The notes under the pieces were generated by a model, which did no database searches, was not told the origin of the DNA, and worked only from the letters and a program-made list of their open reading frames with translations. A program made the translations under genes and the position numbers. DNA of 45,964 nt from Terriglobia bacterium. GTDB lineage: Bacteria > Acidobacteriota > Terriglobia > UBA7540. This document shows, one piece after another, positions 1-8,413 of this stretch. The stretch lies in contig JAIQGB010000060.1 in the NCBI GenBank assembly GCA_020072905.1, forward strand, positions 1-45,964. The letters are read 5' to 3'. Within the stretch, counting starts at the first letter, position 1. Every line of letters begins with the position of its first letter.

Positions 1-2
1 CG

Positions 3-1076
3 ACCCGCTCGCCGATCGGCGTCTGCACGATGATCACGCCGTGGAATTTCCCCATGGCGATTCCTTCCTGGAAAGTGATGCCAGCGCTGATTTGTGGCAA
101 CACCGTGGTGATGAAGCCCGCCACCGATACCCCGCTCTCCATGCTGAACATGGCCAAGGTGCTCGAAGATGCAGGCGTTCCCCGCGGCGTAGCTAACTAC
201 GTGTCCGGCGGCGGAGGCGAGGTCGGCGACCGGCTGATGACCCACGAGGACGTCAAGGTGGTCTCCTTCACCGGCTCGACGGAAATCGGCCGCAAGGTCT
301 CCGAAGCGTGCTCGCACAACTTCAAGCATTGCTGCCTGGAGATGGGCGGGAAGAACTGCATCATCGTGATGGAGGATGCCAACCTGGAACTCGCCGTCGA
401 GGGCGCGCTGTGGGGCGGGTTCGGCACTACCGGCCAGCGCTGCACTGCCGCCAGCCGTGTGGCCTGCCACAAGAGGGTCTACAAGGAATTTATCGACCGG
501 TTTGTCGAGCGCGCCCGGGGGCTCAAAGTCGGCAACGGCCTCGACCCCGCCGTGCAGATGGGGCCGTGCATCAATGAGGGCCAGCTCAAGACCGTCGAGG
601 AGTACGTGGAAATCGGCAAGAACGAGGGCGCCAAGCTGCTTTGCGGCGGGCAACGCCTGACCGGCGGCGAGTACGATTGCGGCTGGTTCCACGCCCCCAC
701 GATCTTCGGCGACTGCGATCCCAAGATGCGCGTCGCGCAGGAGGAAATCTTCGGGCCGGTGGTTTCGGTGATCCCGTTCGATACCCTCGAGGAGGCCATC
801 GGAATCAACAACGGTGTGGTTTACGGGCTCTCTTCATCGATCTATACGCGCAACCTGAACCGAGCCTATCAGGCCATGCGCGACCTGGATACCGGCATCG
901 TTTACGTCAACGCGCCCACCATCGGCGCGGAGACTCACCTGCCTTTCGGCGGCACCAAGCAGACCGGCAACGGCCACCGCGAAGCCGCCATCACCGCGCT
1001 GGATTTCTACTCGGAGTGGAAGTCGGTTTACGTGGACTACAGCGACCGCCTTCAGCGCGCCCAAATTGATACGTAG
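3..1076 (+). CDS. Aldehyde dehydrogenase family protein (5' end outside window)
   Basis: NAD(P)-dependent oxidation of an aldehyde to a carboxylate, presumably in the cytosol; the substrate cannot be read from sequence. The frame is open from the first full codon at position 3, so the start and the N-terminal part of the Rossmann domain lie upstream of the window. Visible family marks: the TPWNFP segment before the cofactor-binding strand, the FTGSTEIGR glycine motif, the general-base Glu in LEMGGKN, the nucleophile Cys in GQRCTAASR, and the EEIFGPVV segment. The C-terminus (HLPFGGTKQTGNGHREA, then a VYVDYS region) resembles the ALDH7-like/semialdehyde dehydrogenase branch, which suggests an amino-acid or sugar-acid semialdehyde substrate (inference). 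The next gene is convergent (minus strand), so this ends a plus-strand unit. Confidence 0.93.
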   Translation, partial: TRSPIGVCTMITPWNFPMAIPSWKVMPALICGNTVVMKPATDTPLSMLNMAKVLEDAGVPRGVANYVSGGGGEVGDRLMTHEDVKVVSFTGSTEIGRKVSEACSHNFKHCCLEMGGKNCIIVMEDANLELAVEGALWGGFGTTGQRCTAASRVACHKRVYKEFIDRFVERARGLKVGNGLDPAVQMGPCINEGQLKTVEEYVEIGKNEGAKLLCGGQRLTGGEYDCGWFHAPTIFGDCDPKMRVAQEEIFGPVVSVIPFDTLEEAIGINNGVVYGLSSSIYTRNLNRAYQAMRDLDTGIVYVNAPTIGAETHLPFGGTKQTGNGHREAAITALDFYSEWKSVYVDYSDRLQRAQIDT

Positions 1077-1093
1077 GGCGGTACGCGGAGAAG

Positions 1094-1642
1094 TCAGCGA
1101 GCGGGTCTGTCAGAGGTGCTGGAAGATTCTCCGGGCGTGGAAATGGGCTGCGGGTTGGCGCTTGCCTGCGCGGTGGGATCGAGTTCTTCAGGCAAGGGGT
1201 GAGGGCCGAGGCCAAGTTTCATGAGGGATTTGGCTTCCGGCAGGCCGGTCGCTGGGAAGCCGTGGCCCTGCTGGAAGCTGCGCATGGCTTGGCGCGTCGA
1301 GTCATCCCACTTGCCATTGGGCTCTGCGTTCAAGTAGCCCGCTTGAAACAGTCCCCGCTGAATTTCCTCGATGCGTTCCGGCTGGAGTTTCTGCCGGGCC
1401 AGTCGGGTGCGGAAGGACTCTTTGCGATGGCGCCGCCCTCGCGCCGAGACTCGGCGCGTCGTCTTCTTCCCCGAGCTCTTCGACGCGGACGCTCGCGTCG
1501 CCGACTTCTTCTGCGCCGTTGATTTGCCGGGGGCGCTCTTCGTGAGCTTGCTCGTCGCGGCCCGGACAGATACCGACCACGCCAGGGCTGCCGAAGTCAG
1601 CAAGGCAAGAAAAGTGCGGATTCGTCGAGGAGAAGCCGTCAC
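1094..1642 (-). CDS. Secreted protein with a peptidoglycan-binding domain
   Basis: 182 aa from a GTG start preceded by GAGGGA. Residues 1-29 look like a signal peptide (RR, hydrophobic FLALLTSAALAW, then VRAA). Residues 30-80 are a Lys/Arg/Ser/Thr-rich low-complexity linker, likely disordered and strongly basic. Residues about 88-145 match the PG_binding_1 fold (IEEIQRGLFQAGYL, then a DSTRQAMRSFQQ helix and TGLPEAKSL). No catalytic domain follows, so a wall-anchoring or structural role is inferred. It begins 18 nt after the htrA stop on the same strand, so the two are probably co-transcribed, which fits an envelope-maintenance pair. The basic linker could alternatively bind teichoic-like or nucleic acid polymers; nothing decides this. 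Confidence 0.8.
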   Translation of the reverse strand: MTASPRRIRTFLALLTSAALAWSVSVRAATSKLTKSAPGKSTAQKKSATRASASKSSGKKTTRRVSARGRRHRKESFRTRLARQKLQPERIEEIQRGLFQAGYLNAEPNGKWDDSTRQAMRSFQQGHGFPATGLPEAKSLMKLGLGPHPLPEELDPTAQASANPQPISTPGESSSTSDRPAR

Positions 1643-1660
1643 GTTCCCTCGCAGGCGATT

Positions 1661-3241
1661 TTACGGCAATCGGTCGGCCAAGTAAATGGTCGTGAACGTC
1701 CGCTGCGTGCGGCGGGCAATCAGGAAGAGCACGTCCTGACCGGACTTGAGCTGACCCTGGATGCGGCTGAAGTCCTCGGCCGAGCGCAGCGGTTGCTGAT
1801 TCAAGCTGAGGATTACGTCGCCCCGTTGGATGCCGAGGTCGGCGGTAAAACCGCTGCCTTTCACGTCGGTAACCAGCACTCCTCGCGAACCGGTAAGGTG
1901 CAACTGGCCGGCAAGTTCATCCGCTTGCTCGCGGGTCAGATTACGGACGGAAAGCCCGAGGACTCCGCCGGCTTCCTCGCCGCCCTCTTCCGATTCGCCC
2001 TCGCCTGCATTGCTGCCGGAGAGCTGACTGATGATTTTGTTCCGGTCGCCCACCACAATTTCGGTGGTGAAAGACTTTTTGTCGCGGAGGACATCAACCT
2101 TCAGTCTTTTCCCCACTTCAGTATCGGAGACGATGGCAACCAGCTCATCGCCACCGTGGATGGGCTTGCCGTTCACAGTGGTAATAACGTCACCTCGCTT
2201 CAGCCCGGCGTGATCGGCGGGGCTGTCGGGCTCGACGTTATTCACCACCACGCCATGATCGGCGCCAAAGCTGCGCAGCAGCGCCGGGTTGTTCTCATTC
2301 ATGAACGATACACCGATGGCGCCGCGTTGCACGCTGCCCGAAGAGATGAGCTGGTTGTACACTTTGCGGGCCGTGTTGGAGGGAATGGCGAAGCCCACAC
2401 CGTCATAGGTGCCGCGCCGGGTGGCAATGGCCGTGTTGATGCCGACTACCTGCCCTGCCATGTTCACCAGCGGTCCACCGCTGTTTCCCGGATTGATGGC
2501 GGCGTCGGTCTGGAGGAAGCGCTTGAACTGACCTTCTGGCCCGCCTTCGATATCGCGCCCCTTGGCGCTGAGAATGCCTGCCGTGACGGTCGAGTCGAGG
2601 CCGAACGGGCTGCCGATGGCCAGCACCCAATCCCCGACGCGCATCGAGTCGGAGTCGCCAAACTGCGCGTAAGCAAGGGAGCGCCCCGCGTCGATCTTGA
2701 TGACGGCCAGATCGGTCCATTTGTCCCTGCCGATAATCTTCGCTTCATAGCCGCTCCGCGGGCTGCCCTCTTCGCCGTGCAGTTGCACGCGAATGCGGTC
2801 CACCGGCTTGTCTTCGTCTGACTGCATCACCACGTGATAATTCGTGAGGATGTAACCGTTCTTGTCGAGGAGTACCCCCGAGCCTAAGCTCGGCTGGCGG
2901 AACTCTGTCCCCGGTCCCTCGGGTCCGAATTGGAAGAAACGATCGAAGAAGTCGCCCAAGGGCGAATCGTCGGGCGTGTGGAAGCGGCGTCGCGAGACCT
3001 TGATCACCGATTCCGTGTTGATGTTGACGACGGCCGGCTCAAGCTCGTCGGCAATCCGCGAGAACGAATTGGAAAGCTCCACGGGCGAGGGAATGGGCAG
3101 CGGCGTCGCATCGGCCGCCCCCCGTCCTCCCGGCTTTGCGGCGCGCACGCCGTTCGAAACCAGCGTCCCAATCAGAATACCCACGGCCAGCGTCGCAGTA
3201 ACGACTGCGGCTGGCAGCAGACGACGTCCGTTGATCTTCAT
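1661..3241 (-). CDS. htrA: HtrA/DegP-type periplasmic serine protease, membrane anchored, two PDZ domains
   Basis: Do-family protease/chaperone that degrades misfolded envelope proteins. From the ATG at 3241 the protein is 526 aa: a TM anchor or uncleaved signal at residues 8-29, the trypsin-like domain at about 55-290 and two PDZ domains at about 300-385 and 430-520. The catalytic triad is His136 (NYHVV), Asp177 (WTDLAVI) and Ser254 (GNSGGPL). An in-frame ATG at 3358 would add 39 residues, but GAGGAT precedes the 3241 ATG and a perfect minus-strand TATAAT lies at 3296-3301, inside that extension, so the shorter start is preferred. It heads a unit with the peptidoglycan-binding protein downstream. 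An acidic Glu/Gly-rich linker separates the two PDZ domains. Confidence 0.95.
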   Translation of the reverse strand: MKINGRRLLPAAVVTATLAVGILIGTLVSNGVRAAKPGGRGAADATPLPIPSPVELSNSFSRIADELEPAVVNINTESVIKVSRRRFHTPDDSPLGDFFDRFFQFGPEGPGTEFRQPSLGSGVLLDKNGYILTNYHVVMQSDEDKPVDRIRVQLHGEEGSPRSGYEAKIIGRDKWTDLAVIKIDAGRSLAYAQFGDSDSMRVGDWVLAIGSPFGLDSTVTAGILSAKGRDIEGGPEGQFKRFLQTDAAINPGNSGGPLVNMAGQVVGINTAIATRRGTYDGVGFAIPSNTARKVYNQLISSGSVQRGAIGVSFMNENNPALLRSFGADHGVVVNNVEPDSPADHAGLKRGDVITTVNGKPIHGGDELVAIVSDTEVGKRLKVDVLRDKKSFTTEIVVGDRNKIISQLSGSNAGEGESEEGGEEAGGVLGLSVRNLTREQADELAGQLHLTGSRGVLVTDVKGSGFTADLGIQRGDVILSLNQQPLRSAEDFSRIQGQLKSGQDVLFLIARRTQRTFTTIYLADRLP

Positions 3242-3295
3242 ACGATCCTCACCCCTCCGCATTCTTGTGCCGGCCCCTGCCGCTGGCAAAACTTC

Positions 3296-3301
3296 ATTAT
3301 A
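3296..3301 (-). promoter_or_regulatory. Candidate -10 element for htrA
   Basis: The minus strand reads TATAAT, a perfect sigma70-type -10 hexamer, about 55 nt upstream of the chosen htrA ATG. No good -35 hexamer lies 16-18 nt upstream. It falls inside the longer reading frame from 3358, so it also supports the 3241 start. Confidence 0.35.
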
Positions 3302-3391
3302 CACTGCATTGGACGCTGGCGCCTCATGGCAGGATAGTTCGGGGCGTTTCATATCCATGGACGACGGTCATCGGCCGTCCGGAGACAGAAA

Positions 3392-3416
3392 GCGGCCGGA
3401 TTCGGCAGCCGGCCGC
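3392..3416 (-). terminator. Candidate hairpin terminator of the Gly/Met-rich protein gene
   Basis: A perfect 8-bp stem (GCGGCCGG at 3392-3399 with CCGGCCGC at 3409-3416, 9-nt loop) lies 16 nt past the stop of the 3432-3980 gene. On the minus strand it is followed by TTTCT, a weak T tract. It also separates this gene from htrA. Confidence 0.45.
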
Positions 3417-3431
3417 CCGCCTTTCCGCGTG

Positions 3432-3980
3432 TTAGGCGACTTCTTCAGCGTGCCGGATGTCCTCCCTGGCTTGCTTCCGGGCCTTCTTGGCCTCCGCCTT
3501 GAACTTGACATCGGGCCTCAGGGACTTGATCGCCTTGCCGAGGCTCTCAGAGTCCGGTCCGGTCATCCTCGTTTTCAGTTGGTCAAAGGGAATTCCCAGG
3601 TTTTGGGAAACGTGGACGGCAGCCACAAACTGGCCCAGGTTCTTGAACCCCGCAGCAGCTTCTTGGACGTTGGTTCCCTCGGGCAGCAGCTTGCCAAGCC
3701 GTGAGGACAGTTTGGTGTTCTGGGAAAGAATCTCGGTTGGCGATTTCGGACCCATCGCCTGGCCTTGGCGAGTGCCCTGATCAATTCCGCCCATTCTTCC
3801 TCCGCGGTTCATGTCGGGACCGCCGCGGCTGTCCCCCATCCCGCGCCCCATGTTGGAACCCATTCCGCTACCCATTCCGGCGCCCATCCCGCCACCGCCG
3901 CCGCGCTGCGCGAAAAGCGGAAAGCAGCCCAGAGATATGGCCACCGCCATCGTGGCCATCTTTAATCTCACTCGTCCCAT
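3432..3980 (-). CDS. Secreted Gly/Met-rich hypothetical protein
   Basis: 182 aa, not recognised as a named family. The ATG at 3980 follows a strong AAGGAGGAGG Shine-Dalgarno sequence. Residues 1-25 form a signal peptide (MATMAVAISLGCFPLFAQ). Residues about 26-75 are low complexity with repeated GMG triplets plus Arg, Asn and Asp. The C-terminal half is ordered and helical: SPTEILSQNTKLSSRLGKLL, a region with NLGQFVAAVHVSQNLG and FDQLKTRMTG, then a basic amphipathic tail ending in an ARKQAREDIRHAEEVA helix. Methionine clusters in exported proteins can bind Cu(I), but no spacing typical of copper proteins is clear and no copper genes are nearby, so no function is assigned. It stands alone between its SD and a hairpin. 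Confidence 0.72.
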   Translation of the reverse strand: MGRVRLKMATMAVAISLGCFPLFAQRGGGGGMGAGMGSGMGSNMGRGMGDSRGGPDMNRGGRMGGIDQGTRQGQAMGPKSPTEILSQNTKLSSRLGKLLPEGTNVQEAAAGFKNLGQFVAAVHVSQNLGIPFDQLKTRMTGPDSESLGKAIKSLRPDVKFKAEAKKARKQAREDIRHAEEVA

Positions 3981-4309
3981 AATCCTCCTCCTTAAATGCG
4001 GCTCCCGAACAGGCTAAGCGATACCCCATCCTGTGCAAAATCAATTTCTTGCTATGGCCCTGCCAAAGAGCTCGCGTTTTGGCTTTGCCCTGTCCGGTCT
4101 ACCCTCCCTTCGATGGCGTCCACCTCCCACGAGTTGCCTTGGGCAACACATCCTATTGATTGCTAGTGACTTAACGGACCACGGGGGGCAGCGCAGCAGC
4201 GGTTTCTGGGTCGAGGCTACACTGAGGGGGCTGAGCCTGCAACCGACCTCTTGGCCGGGAATTCGTATTTTATCGGACAGGCACGCCCAGCGCCCGCTAT
4301 AGCGAAGTC
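3981..4309. other. Gene-free stretch between the Gly/Met-rich gene and the EamA transporter gene
   Basis: Holds the AAGGAGGAGG ribosome-binding site of the 3432-3980 gene at its left edge. A minus-strand TTGATT/TTTGCA region near 4040-4050 could be part of that gene's promoter but has no convincing -10. Open frames crossing this stretch (for example 4041-4346, minus) have no recognisable protein character. No RNA gene or repeat was seen. Confidence 0.4.
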
Positions 4310-5179
4310 CTATCCCTCCACCGGCGAGGGAGACGATCCGCCCCACAGCTCCGAGATAATCATTCCACTCAAGATCAGCGCGGAACCTAAGAAGATTTTG
4401 CCGCCGAATCGCTCGCCCATGACTATCCGCGAACTGAGCGCGGCGAAGACCGGTTCCAGGGCGAAGATCAAAGCGGTATGGGCCGGCGGAGTAAACTGCT
4501 GCGCCCAGTTTTGCACGGAGAACGCAAAAGCAGTTGGCAGCAAGGCTGTCACCAGGATCGCCGCGATCAGCGCCAGCGTCCAGTTCAGTCTGCCACCGAA
4601 TCCCAGCGGCCAGGCGGAAGCGGCCAGCAGGCCGACGGTCAAAATCTGTACCGGAACCAGGTGGCGATAGGAGAAGCGTCGCGTATAACTGCCCACCAGG
4701 ACGATGTGCACGGCAAATGACGTAGCGGCAATCAGGGTCAGGAGATCGCCGCGATTGACGGCGTGCATGCCCGAAGGCATTACCAGGAAATAGATGCCCA
4801 GCAGCCCGAGCAGCGCCCCGACGGCGGTGGCTTTTCTAAGGTGGAAGCCGTGCAGCGTCTGAAAAAACGGCACCAGGATGACGGCAAACCCGGTGATGAA
4901 GGCGGACTTGGAAGGCGTGGTGTAAAGCAAGCCGCTGGTCTGAAAAAGGTAGCCGGCAAAGAGAAAAATCCCCAGAACGAAGCCGTGCGCGAGCGCCCGA
5001 AAGCTCATCCAGCCGCCGCGCAGAACCAGAAAGAGCAGCACTCCTGCCAGGGTAAAGCGGATGGTAATGAAAGGCAGCGGGGAGGCGTCGCGCAGCGCCC
5101 CCTTCACCACCACAAACGTCGAGCCCCAGATGAAGGTCACCAGGACAAGCAGGGCTTCGGCTTTGCTCCGCGCACGCAA
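4310..5179 (-). CDS. EamA/DMT-family transporter
   Basis: Inner-membrane permease of the drug/metabolite transporter superfamily, about 10 TM helices from two EamA repeats (residues about 8-135 and 150-285). Seen directly: the opening TFIWGSTFVVVKGAL, typical of the first helix, alternating hydrophobic stretches, and a second repeat ending in the ALEPVFAALSSRIVMGER and GSALILSGMIISEL motifs that are diagnostic of the family. It starts at TTG with GGAG upstream. Length (289 aa) is normal. Substrate is not predictable; family members export amino acids or other small metabolites. It lies 97 nt downstream of the pyruvate-carboxyltransferase-type gene on the same strand, so an operon is possible but unproven. 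Confidence 0.92.
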   Translation of the reverse strand: MRARSKAEALLVLVTFIWGSTFVVVKGALRDASPLPFITIRFTLAGVLLFLVLRGGWMSFRALAHGFVLGIFLFAGYLFQTSGLLYTTPSKSAFITGFAVILVPFFQTLHGFHLRKATAVGALLGLLGIYFLVMPSGMHAVNRGDLLTLIAATSFAVHIVLVGSYTRRFSYRHLVPVQILTVGLLAASAWPLGFGGRLNWTLALIAAILVTALLPTAFAFSVQNWAQQFTPPAHTALIFALEPVFAALSSRIVMGERFGGKIFLGSALILSGMIISELWGGSSPSPVEG

Positions 5180-5276
5180 TTCAGGCTGCTCCGCTTAAAT
5201 CGTCTGAGTGAAAAGCCGTTCACGATGCGGGAAATTTGCCGTTGAGTCAAGTGGTGAATGTCGTCAGCGCGAAACG

Positions 5277-6509
5277 TTATGCCTCATTGCCGCACATCTC
5301 GAGGATCTCAGCATCGGTCAACAGGCGGTCGGCTTGTTTGGCGCGGGTGAAGATCCTCTCCACCAAATCTCCGGCTGGCGCGATGCCATGCTTTTCCAGC
5401 CAGAAGATCACGTTGGATTTGCCGCTCATCGGCCCGATTTCGATCTTCTGCTCCAGTCCAAACCAGTGTGAAGGCACACCGGAATACACTTGATTGGCGA
5501 GTTCGATATCGTCCTTGCGAAATGCCTTGATGACCGCCGCCGCGTGCACGCCCGTCGCGGTGCGGAAGGCGTCCGCGCCCACCACAGGGTAGTTGGCGGG
5601 GATAGGGACACCGACGGCCTCCGAAACCACCTCGCAATACTCCTTGAGCTTGCGAAGGTCGCGATCGAGAGCGCCCATCAGTTTCAGGTTCACGAGCATC
5701 TGGTCAATGGGCGTATTGCCCACCCGCTCGCCAATGCCCAGCGCTGTGCCATGCACCTGATCCGCGCCAGCCTCAAAGGCCGCCAGCGAGTTGGCCACCG
5801 CCATGCCGCGGTCGGAGTGACCGTGCCAATCAACGCGAACCTTCTCTCCCGAAGGCTTTATGACCTCCTCGCGCACGAAGCTCAGCAGCGCGCGCACGCC
5901 GCGCGGCGTGACGTGGCCGACCGTGTCACAGACCACGATGGCGCGCGCTCCGCACTCGATCGCCGTGGTGTAAAGCTTCTTGACCACTTCCGGCCGTGCC
6001 CGCGTCGTATCCTCGGTCACGTACATGACCGGCAAGCCGAGACTGCGCGCGTATTTGACGGCTTGCTCGGTGGTGCGAAGGAGAAAATCCAACGTCCAAT
6101 CTTCGGCGTACTGGCGAATGGGGCTGGAGCCAAGAAAGGTTGCTGCTTCAATTTCCACGCCGGTGACCTGAATGATTTCGGCAATCGGCCGGATATCCGA
6201 CTCGACCGTGCGCGCCGCGCAGTTCGGACGAATACGCATCTTGCCGGAAGCAATTTCCTGCGCCAGGCGAAGCACGTCGCCTCGGGGGCGGGGCCCCGCG
6301 CCCGGCAGACCCAAGTCCGCAGCGTCGATGCCCAGATCCTCCATCAGGTGCAGGATCTGAATCTTCTTTTCGATGGGGGGGTCGAGAACCGAGGGCGACT
6401 GCAAGCCGTCGCGCAAAGTCTCGTCATCAAGCATTGGCGCGCGGACGGGAGAAATCTCCGGCCCCTCCGCGCGGTTCCAGTCGTAAATGAGTTCGTGGTT
6501 GAGGGACAT
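5277..6509 (-). CDS. DRE-TIM metallolyase: 2-isopropylmalate/homocitrate synthase-type pyruvate carboxyltransferase
   Basis: Acyl-CoA-dependent condensation with a 2-oxoacid on a TIM barrel with a divalent metal. Seen: the N-terminal metal/catalytic motif DETLRDGLQ (residues about 28-36), strand motifs through the barrel, and the metal-binding WHGHSDRG followed by GAD and GNTPIDQ. The protein is 410 aa and ends without the LeuA C-terminal allosteric domain, so feedback control by leucine is not expected. The sub-family (isopropylmalate, homocitrate or citramalate synthase) cannot be fixed by eye; no other leucine or lysine pathway gene is in the window. The 93-aa Cys-pair protein lies 35 nt upstream on the same strand and the EamA transporter follows. 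Confidence 0.85.
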   Translation of the reverse strand: MSLNHELIYDWNRAEGPEISPVRAPMLDDETLRDGLQSPSVLDPPIEKKIQILHLMEDLGIDAADLGLPGAGPRPRGDVLRLAQEIASGKMRIRPNCAARTVESDIRPIAEIIQVTGVEIEAATFLGSSPIRQYAEDWTLDFLLRTTEQAVKYARSLGLPVMYVTEDTTRARPEVVKKLYTTAIECGARAIVVCDTVGHVTPRGVRALLSFVREEVIKPSGEKVRVDWHGHSDRGMAVANSLAAFEAGADQVHGTALGIGERVGNTPIDQMLVNLKLMGALDRDLRKLKEYCEVVSEAVGVPIPANYPVVGADAFRTATGVHAAAVIKAFRKDDIELANQVYSGVPSHWFGLEQKIEIGPMSGKSNVIFWLEKHGIAPAGDLVERIFTRAKQADRLLTDAEILEMCGNEA

Positions 6510-6544
6510 GAGCGAGGCGGCACGGACGGCGTCAGACCGGCACC

Positions 6545-6826
6545 CTAATGCGGGCCGCGGCGAGCAAAGTCACCGAGGATATTCACCGGCCGCTTCTCGT
6601 AGCGGAGTCCGGCACTCGAGCGGTCCTCCGGCACGGGGCGATAGAGAGTGTGGCAGCGCTCGCAGCGGTAGACTTCGACGTCTTTGCCCACTTGCTGAAC
6701 GACATCTTCGCTCGGCGTGTACCAGCGTTTGAGATGCCCGACGCAAAGCTTTCCCTTGGCGTCTTTCTCATCGCAGGCCCGCTGGCCAGGTTTCTTCTCT
6801 TTGATCTTGATGGGTTCAGCGCTCAA
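6545..6826 (-). CDS. Small Cys-pair (possible zinc-ribbon) protein, unknown function
   Basis: 93 aa. It has Cys18 and Cys28 around a Lys-rich loop, then GHLKRWY, and a later CERCHTLY, giving a CxxC plus two further Cys and His that could bind zinc as a split ribbon. It has no signal peptide and no named family is recognised. It precedes the DRE-TIM enzyme gene by 35 nt on the same strand, so co-transcription is likely. It might assist that enzyme or be a nucleic-acid-binding ribbon; neither is shown. A short heptamer array (6849-6869) lies just upstream of its start. The antisense frame across it has no protein character. Confidence 0.7.
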   Translation of the reverse strand: MSAEPIKIKEKKPGQRACDEKDAKGKLCVGHLKRWYTPSEDVVQQVGKDVEVYRCERCHTLYRPVPEDRSSAGLRYEKRPVNILGDFARRGPH

Positions 6827-6848
6827 CAGGGCACCTCGACGACGTCGG

Positions 6849-6869
6849 TTTTGCTTTGTCAGTTGTCAG
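6849..6869. repeat. Three-unit 7-nt near-tandem array
   Basis: Read on the plus strand as TTTTGCT followed by two perfect TTGTCAG units in strict 7-nt phase. It ends or begins 22 nt upstream of the start of the minus-strand 6545-6826 gene. The first unit is identical to units at 19035-19048, which are likewise followed by GTCA-containing units. Confidence 0.5.
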
Positions 6870-7241
6870 CCGCTAGCTCTCGGCACCCCGCGCTCCGCCA
6901 GCATTTGCAGGCAGCCAAACCCTGCGAGGCTCTGCCGACTGCCGCAATGTCATTCTACCCAAAAATTCCGCAAGATGTCCAAGACGCAGAAGTGAAGGGC
7001 GTCTCCACTCAGCGTTGGGCTACCGCCCCCCGTTGGAGTCTGAACGAATGCTGGCTATCCGGGCGATCGGGGTACACGGATGCACCTTTCTGACCTGAAC
7101 CCAATTTGTCCCAGGGCGTCAAGCTTGGGCGCTTGTCCCTTCCAGTCGTTGGCCGCTTTTCGAGAAGCCGACTTCTCAGGCACAATCCTGACTTTTTAAG
7201 CTGTTCATAGCGAATCCGGCCTCAACACGACTTTGTGTCCC

Positions 7242-7270
7242 TTGTGGGACTGAAGCATCAGGTATATATA
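7242..7270 (+). promoter_or_regulatory. Candidate sigma70-type promoter for the PEGA-domain protein
   Basis: TTGTGG at 7242-7247 and TATATA at 7265-7270 with 17-nt spacing. The start would be near 7277, about 60 nt before the ATG at 7339. Match to consensus is 4 of 6 at -35 and 5 of 6 at -10. Confidence 0.4.
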
Positions 7271-7338
7271 AGAGCAGTAACCGACCGTCCTTCCCCGCAG
7301 AAATTGGTGTTGTGGTCGGATCGTTGAGGTGGCTACCC

Positions 7339-8136
7339 ATGCGTCGAATCAGATTCTTAAACGGATGCACGTTTCTCTTTCTCCTGATCGCGCCTGGGGT
7401 GTGGGCGAAGGAGCCGCAGCCGAAGGTGTTCGTGTGGCCCGAGTCCGGTCAGCCCGTCGTACGGTTTAAGCTCGGCAAGTTCACGGAAATCGGTTCCTCC
7501 GGGAAACACCACACCTACACAGTGGACGTCACTGCCGAGAATCTCTGGGGCAAGCGGATTCAGAGAGCCACCTTTTACCTTTACCTCTTCGACAAAGATA
7601 AAGCGCGTATCGGAGAAGGCTGGATTTCGATCAAGGACGTCAACCCCGGCGAGACCATTAAATTCCAGATCGGCGCCGGAGCGTCCGGGACTCCCGTAAC
7701 GATGACGCTTGCGCCCGACACGCTACCACTGGAACTGGCTTCATATCTTCCGCCGAGGACAATTTCCGTCACCGTGAACTCGGTGCCACAGGGAGCCGAC
7801 TTGAAAGTTGATGGTGCCGAGGCGGGTGTCACGCCCATGCTGATCCACGTCGGGCCCGGCAAACACACGCAAGAATTCGGCAAGCAGGGATTCAATCCGG
7901 GCCACTTCCCGCTTGAAGTCACATCCGACGAGCTTTCGGGCGGCAGCGTCAGCTACGAGCTGGGCGCGTCCGCGCACGATACGGTGGAACTCCGCGACGG
8001 CACTGTGATGAGCTGTGACGTGGAATCAGTCTCCGCCACCGAACTCGTCGTCCGAGTCGGCGGTGCCGTCCAACACCTCGGCCGGAATCAGGTCAAACGG
8101 ATTTCTCTGGTCCCGCGAGAAACAGCGCCGCAGTAA
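7339..8136 (+). CDS. Secreted PEGA-domain protein, unknown function
   Basis: 265 aa from the ATG at 7339, which has GAGGTGG six nt upstream; a GTG at 7312 is the longer alternative. Residues 1-23 are a signal peptide ending VWA. The N-terminal half (about 24-125) is beta-rich and resembles FxLYD-like domains that describe an exported globular sandwich. Residues about 145-205 fit a PEGA repeat (VNSVPQGADLKVDG, then TPMLIHVGPGKHTQEF and a KQGFNP segment), a surface domain that often links to wall or other exported proteins. The last 60 residues (VELRDGTVMSCDVESV) look like a small beta module common in exported acidobacterial proteins. It stands alone, with truA convergent downstream. Confidence 0.82.
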   Translation: MRRIRFLNGCTFLFLLIAPGVWAKEPQPKVFVWPESGQPVVRFKLGKFTEIGSSGKHHTYTVDVTAENLWGKRIQRATFYLYLFDKDKARIGEGWISIKDVNPGETIKFQIGAGASGTPVTMTLAPDTLPLELASYLPPRTISVTVNSVPQGADLKVDGAEAGVTPMLIHVGPGKHTQEFGKQGFNPGHFPLEVTSDELSGGSVSYELGASAHDTVELRDGTVMSCDVESVSATELVVRVGGAVQHLGRNQVKRISLVPRETAPQ

Positions 8137-8413
8137 AACCGCAGTCATCTGCGACACGCTCATAGTCTCGCAGGCCCTTCAGGATCGTGGCGAAACTGCC
8201 CCGCCATTCGGTCGCTTGGGATTTCGCCTGATAAACGCCCTTCCCTGACAATGGCCATCTCGTCCCCCCGCACCAAGCGCAAGAGTGCACACGTGGGGAC
8301 CGCTGGGAGGAAGCAAGGCAAGAATCTACCCTTTGGGGGGTGTAGCGTCCTGGCCGGTTGTCTCACTTCAAGCGCCCACACCAGAACTAGATCGGAAAAT
8401 TGCAGAGGGCTCT

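Larger units (their letters stand above)
6827..7338. other. Gene-free stretch between divergent genes (6545-6826 minus and 7339-8136 plus)
   Basis: Contains a three-unit heptamer array at 6849-6869 and a candidate plus-strand promoter at 7242-7270. The only sizeable frame (7176-7370, minus) lacks a ribosome-binding site and protein-like composition. No tRNA or riboswitch fold was recognised. Confidence 0.45.

Noticed and set aside
1793..2821. 342-aa open frame on the plus strand
   Set aside because: Antisense to htrA with catalytic triad and PDZ domains; no motif in this frame.
5490..6548. 352-aa open frame on the plus strand
   Set aside because: Antisense to the DRE-TIM enzyme gene, which carries clear motifs; this frame is a codon-bias shadow.
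7176..7370. Small minus-strand gene in the 6827-7338 gap
   Set aside because: No SD, no protein-like composition, and it overlaps the start of the PEGA-domain gene.
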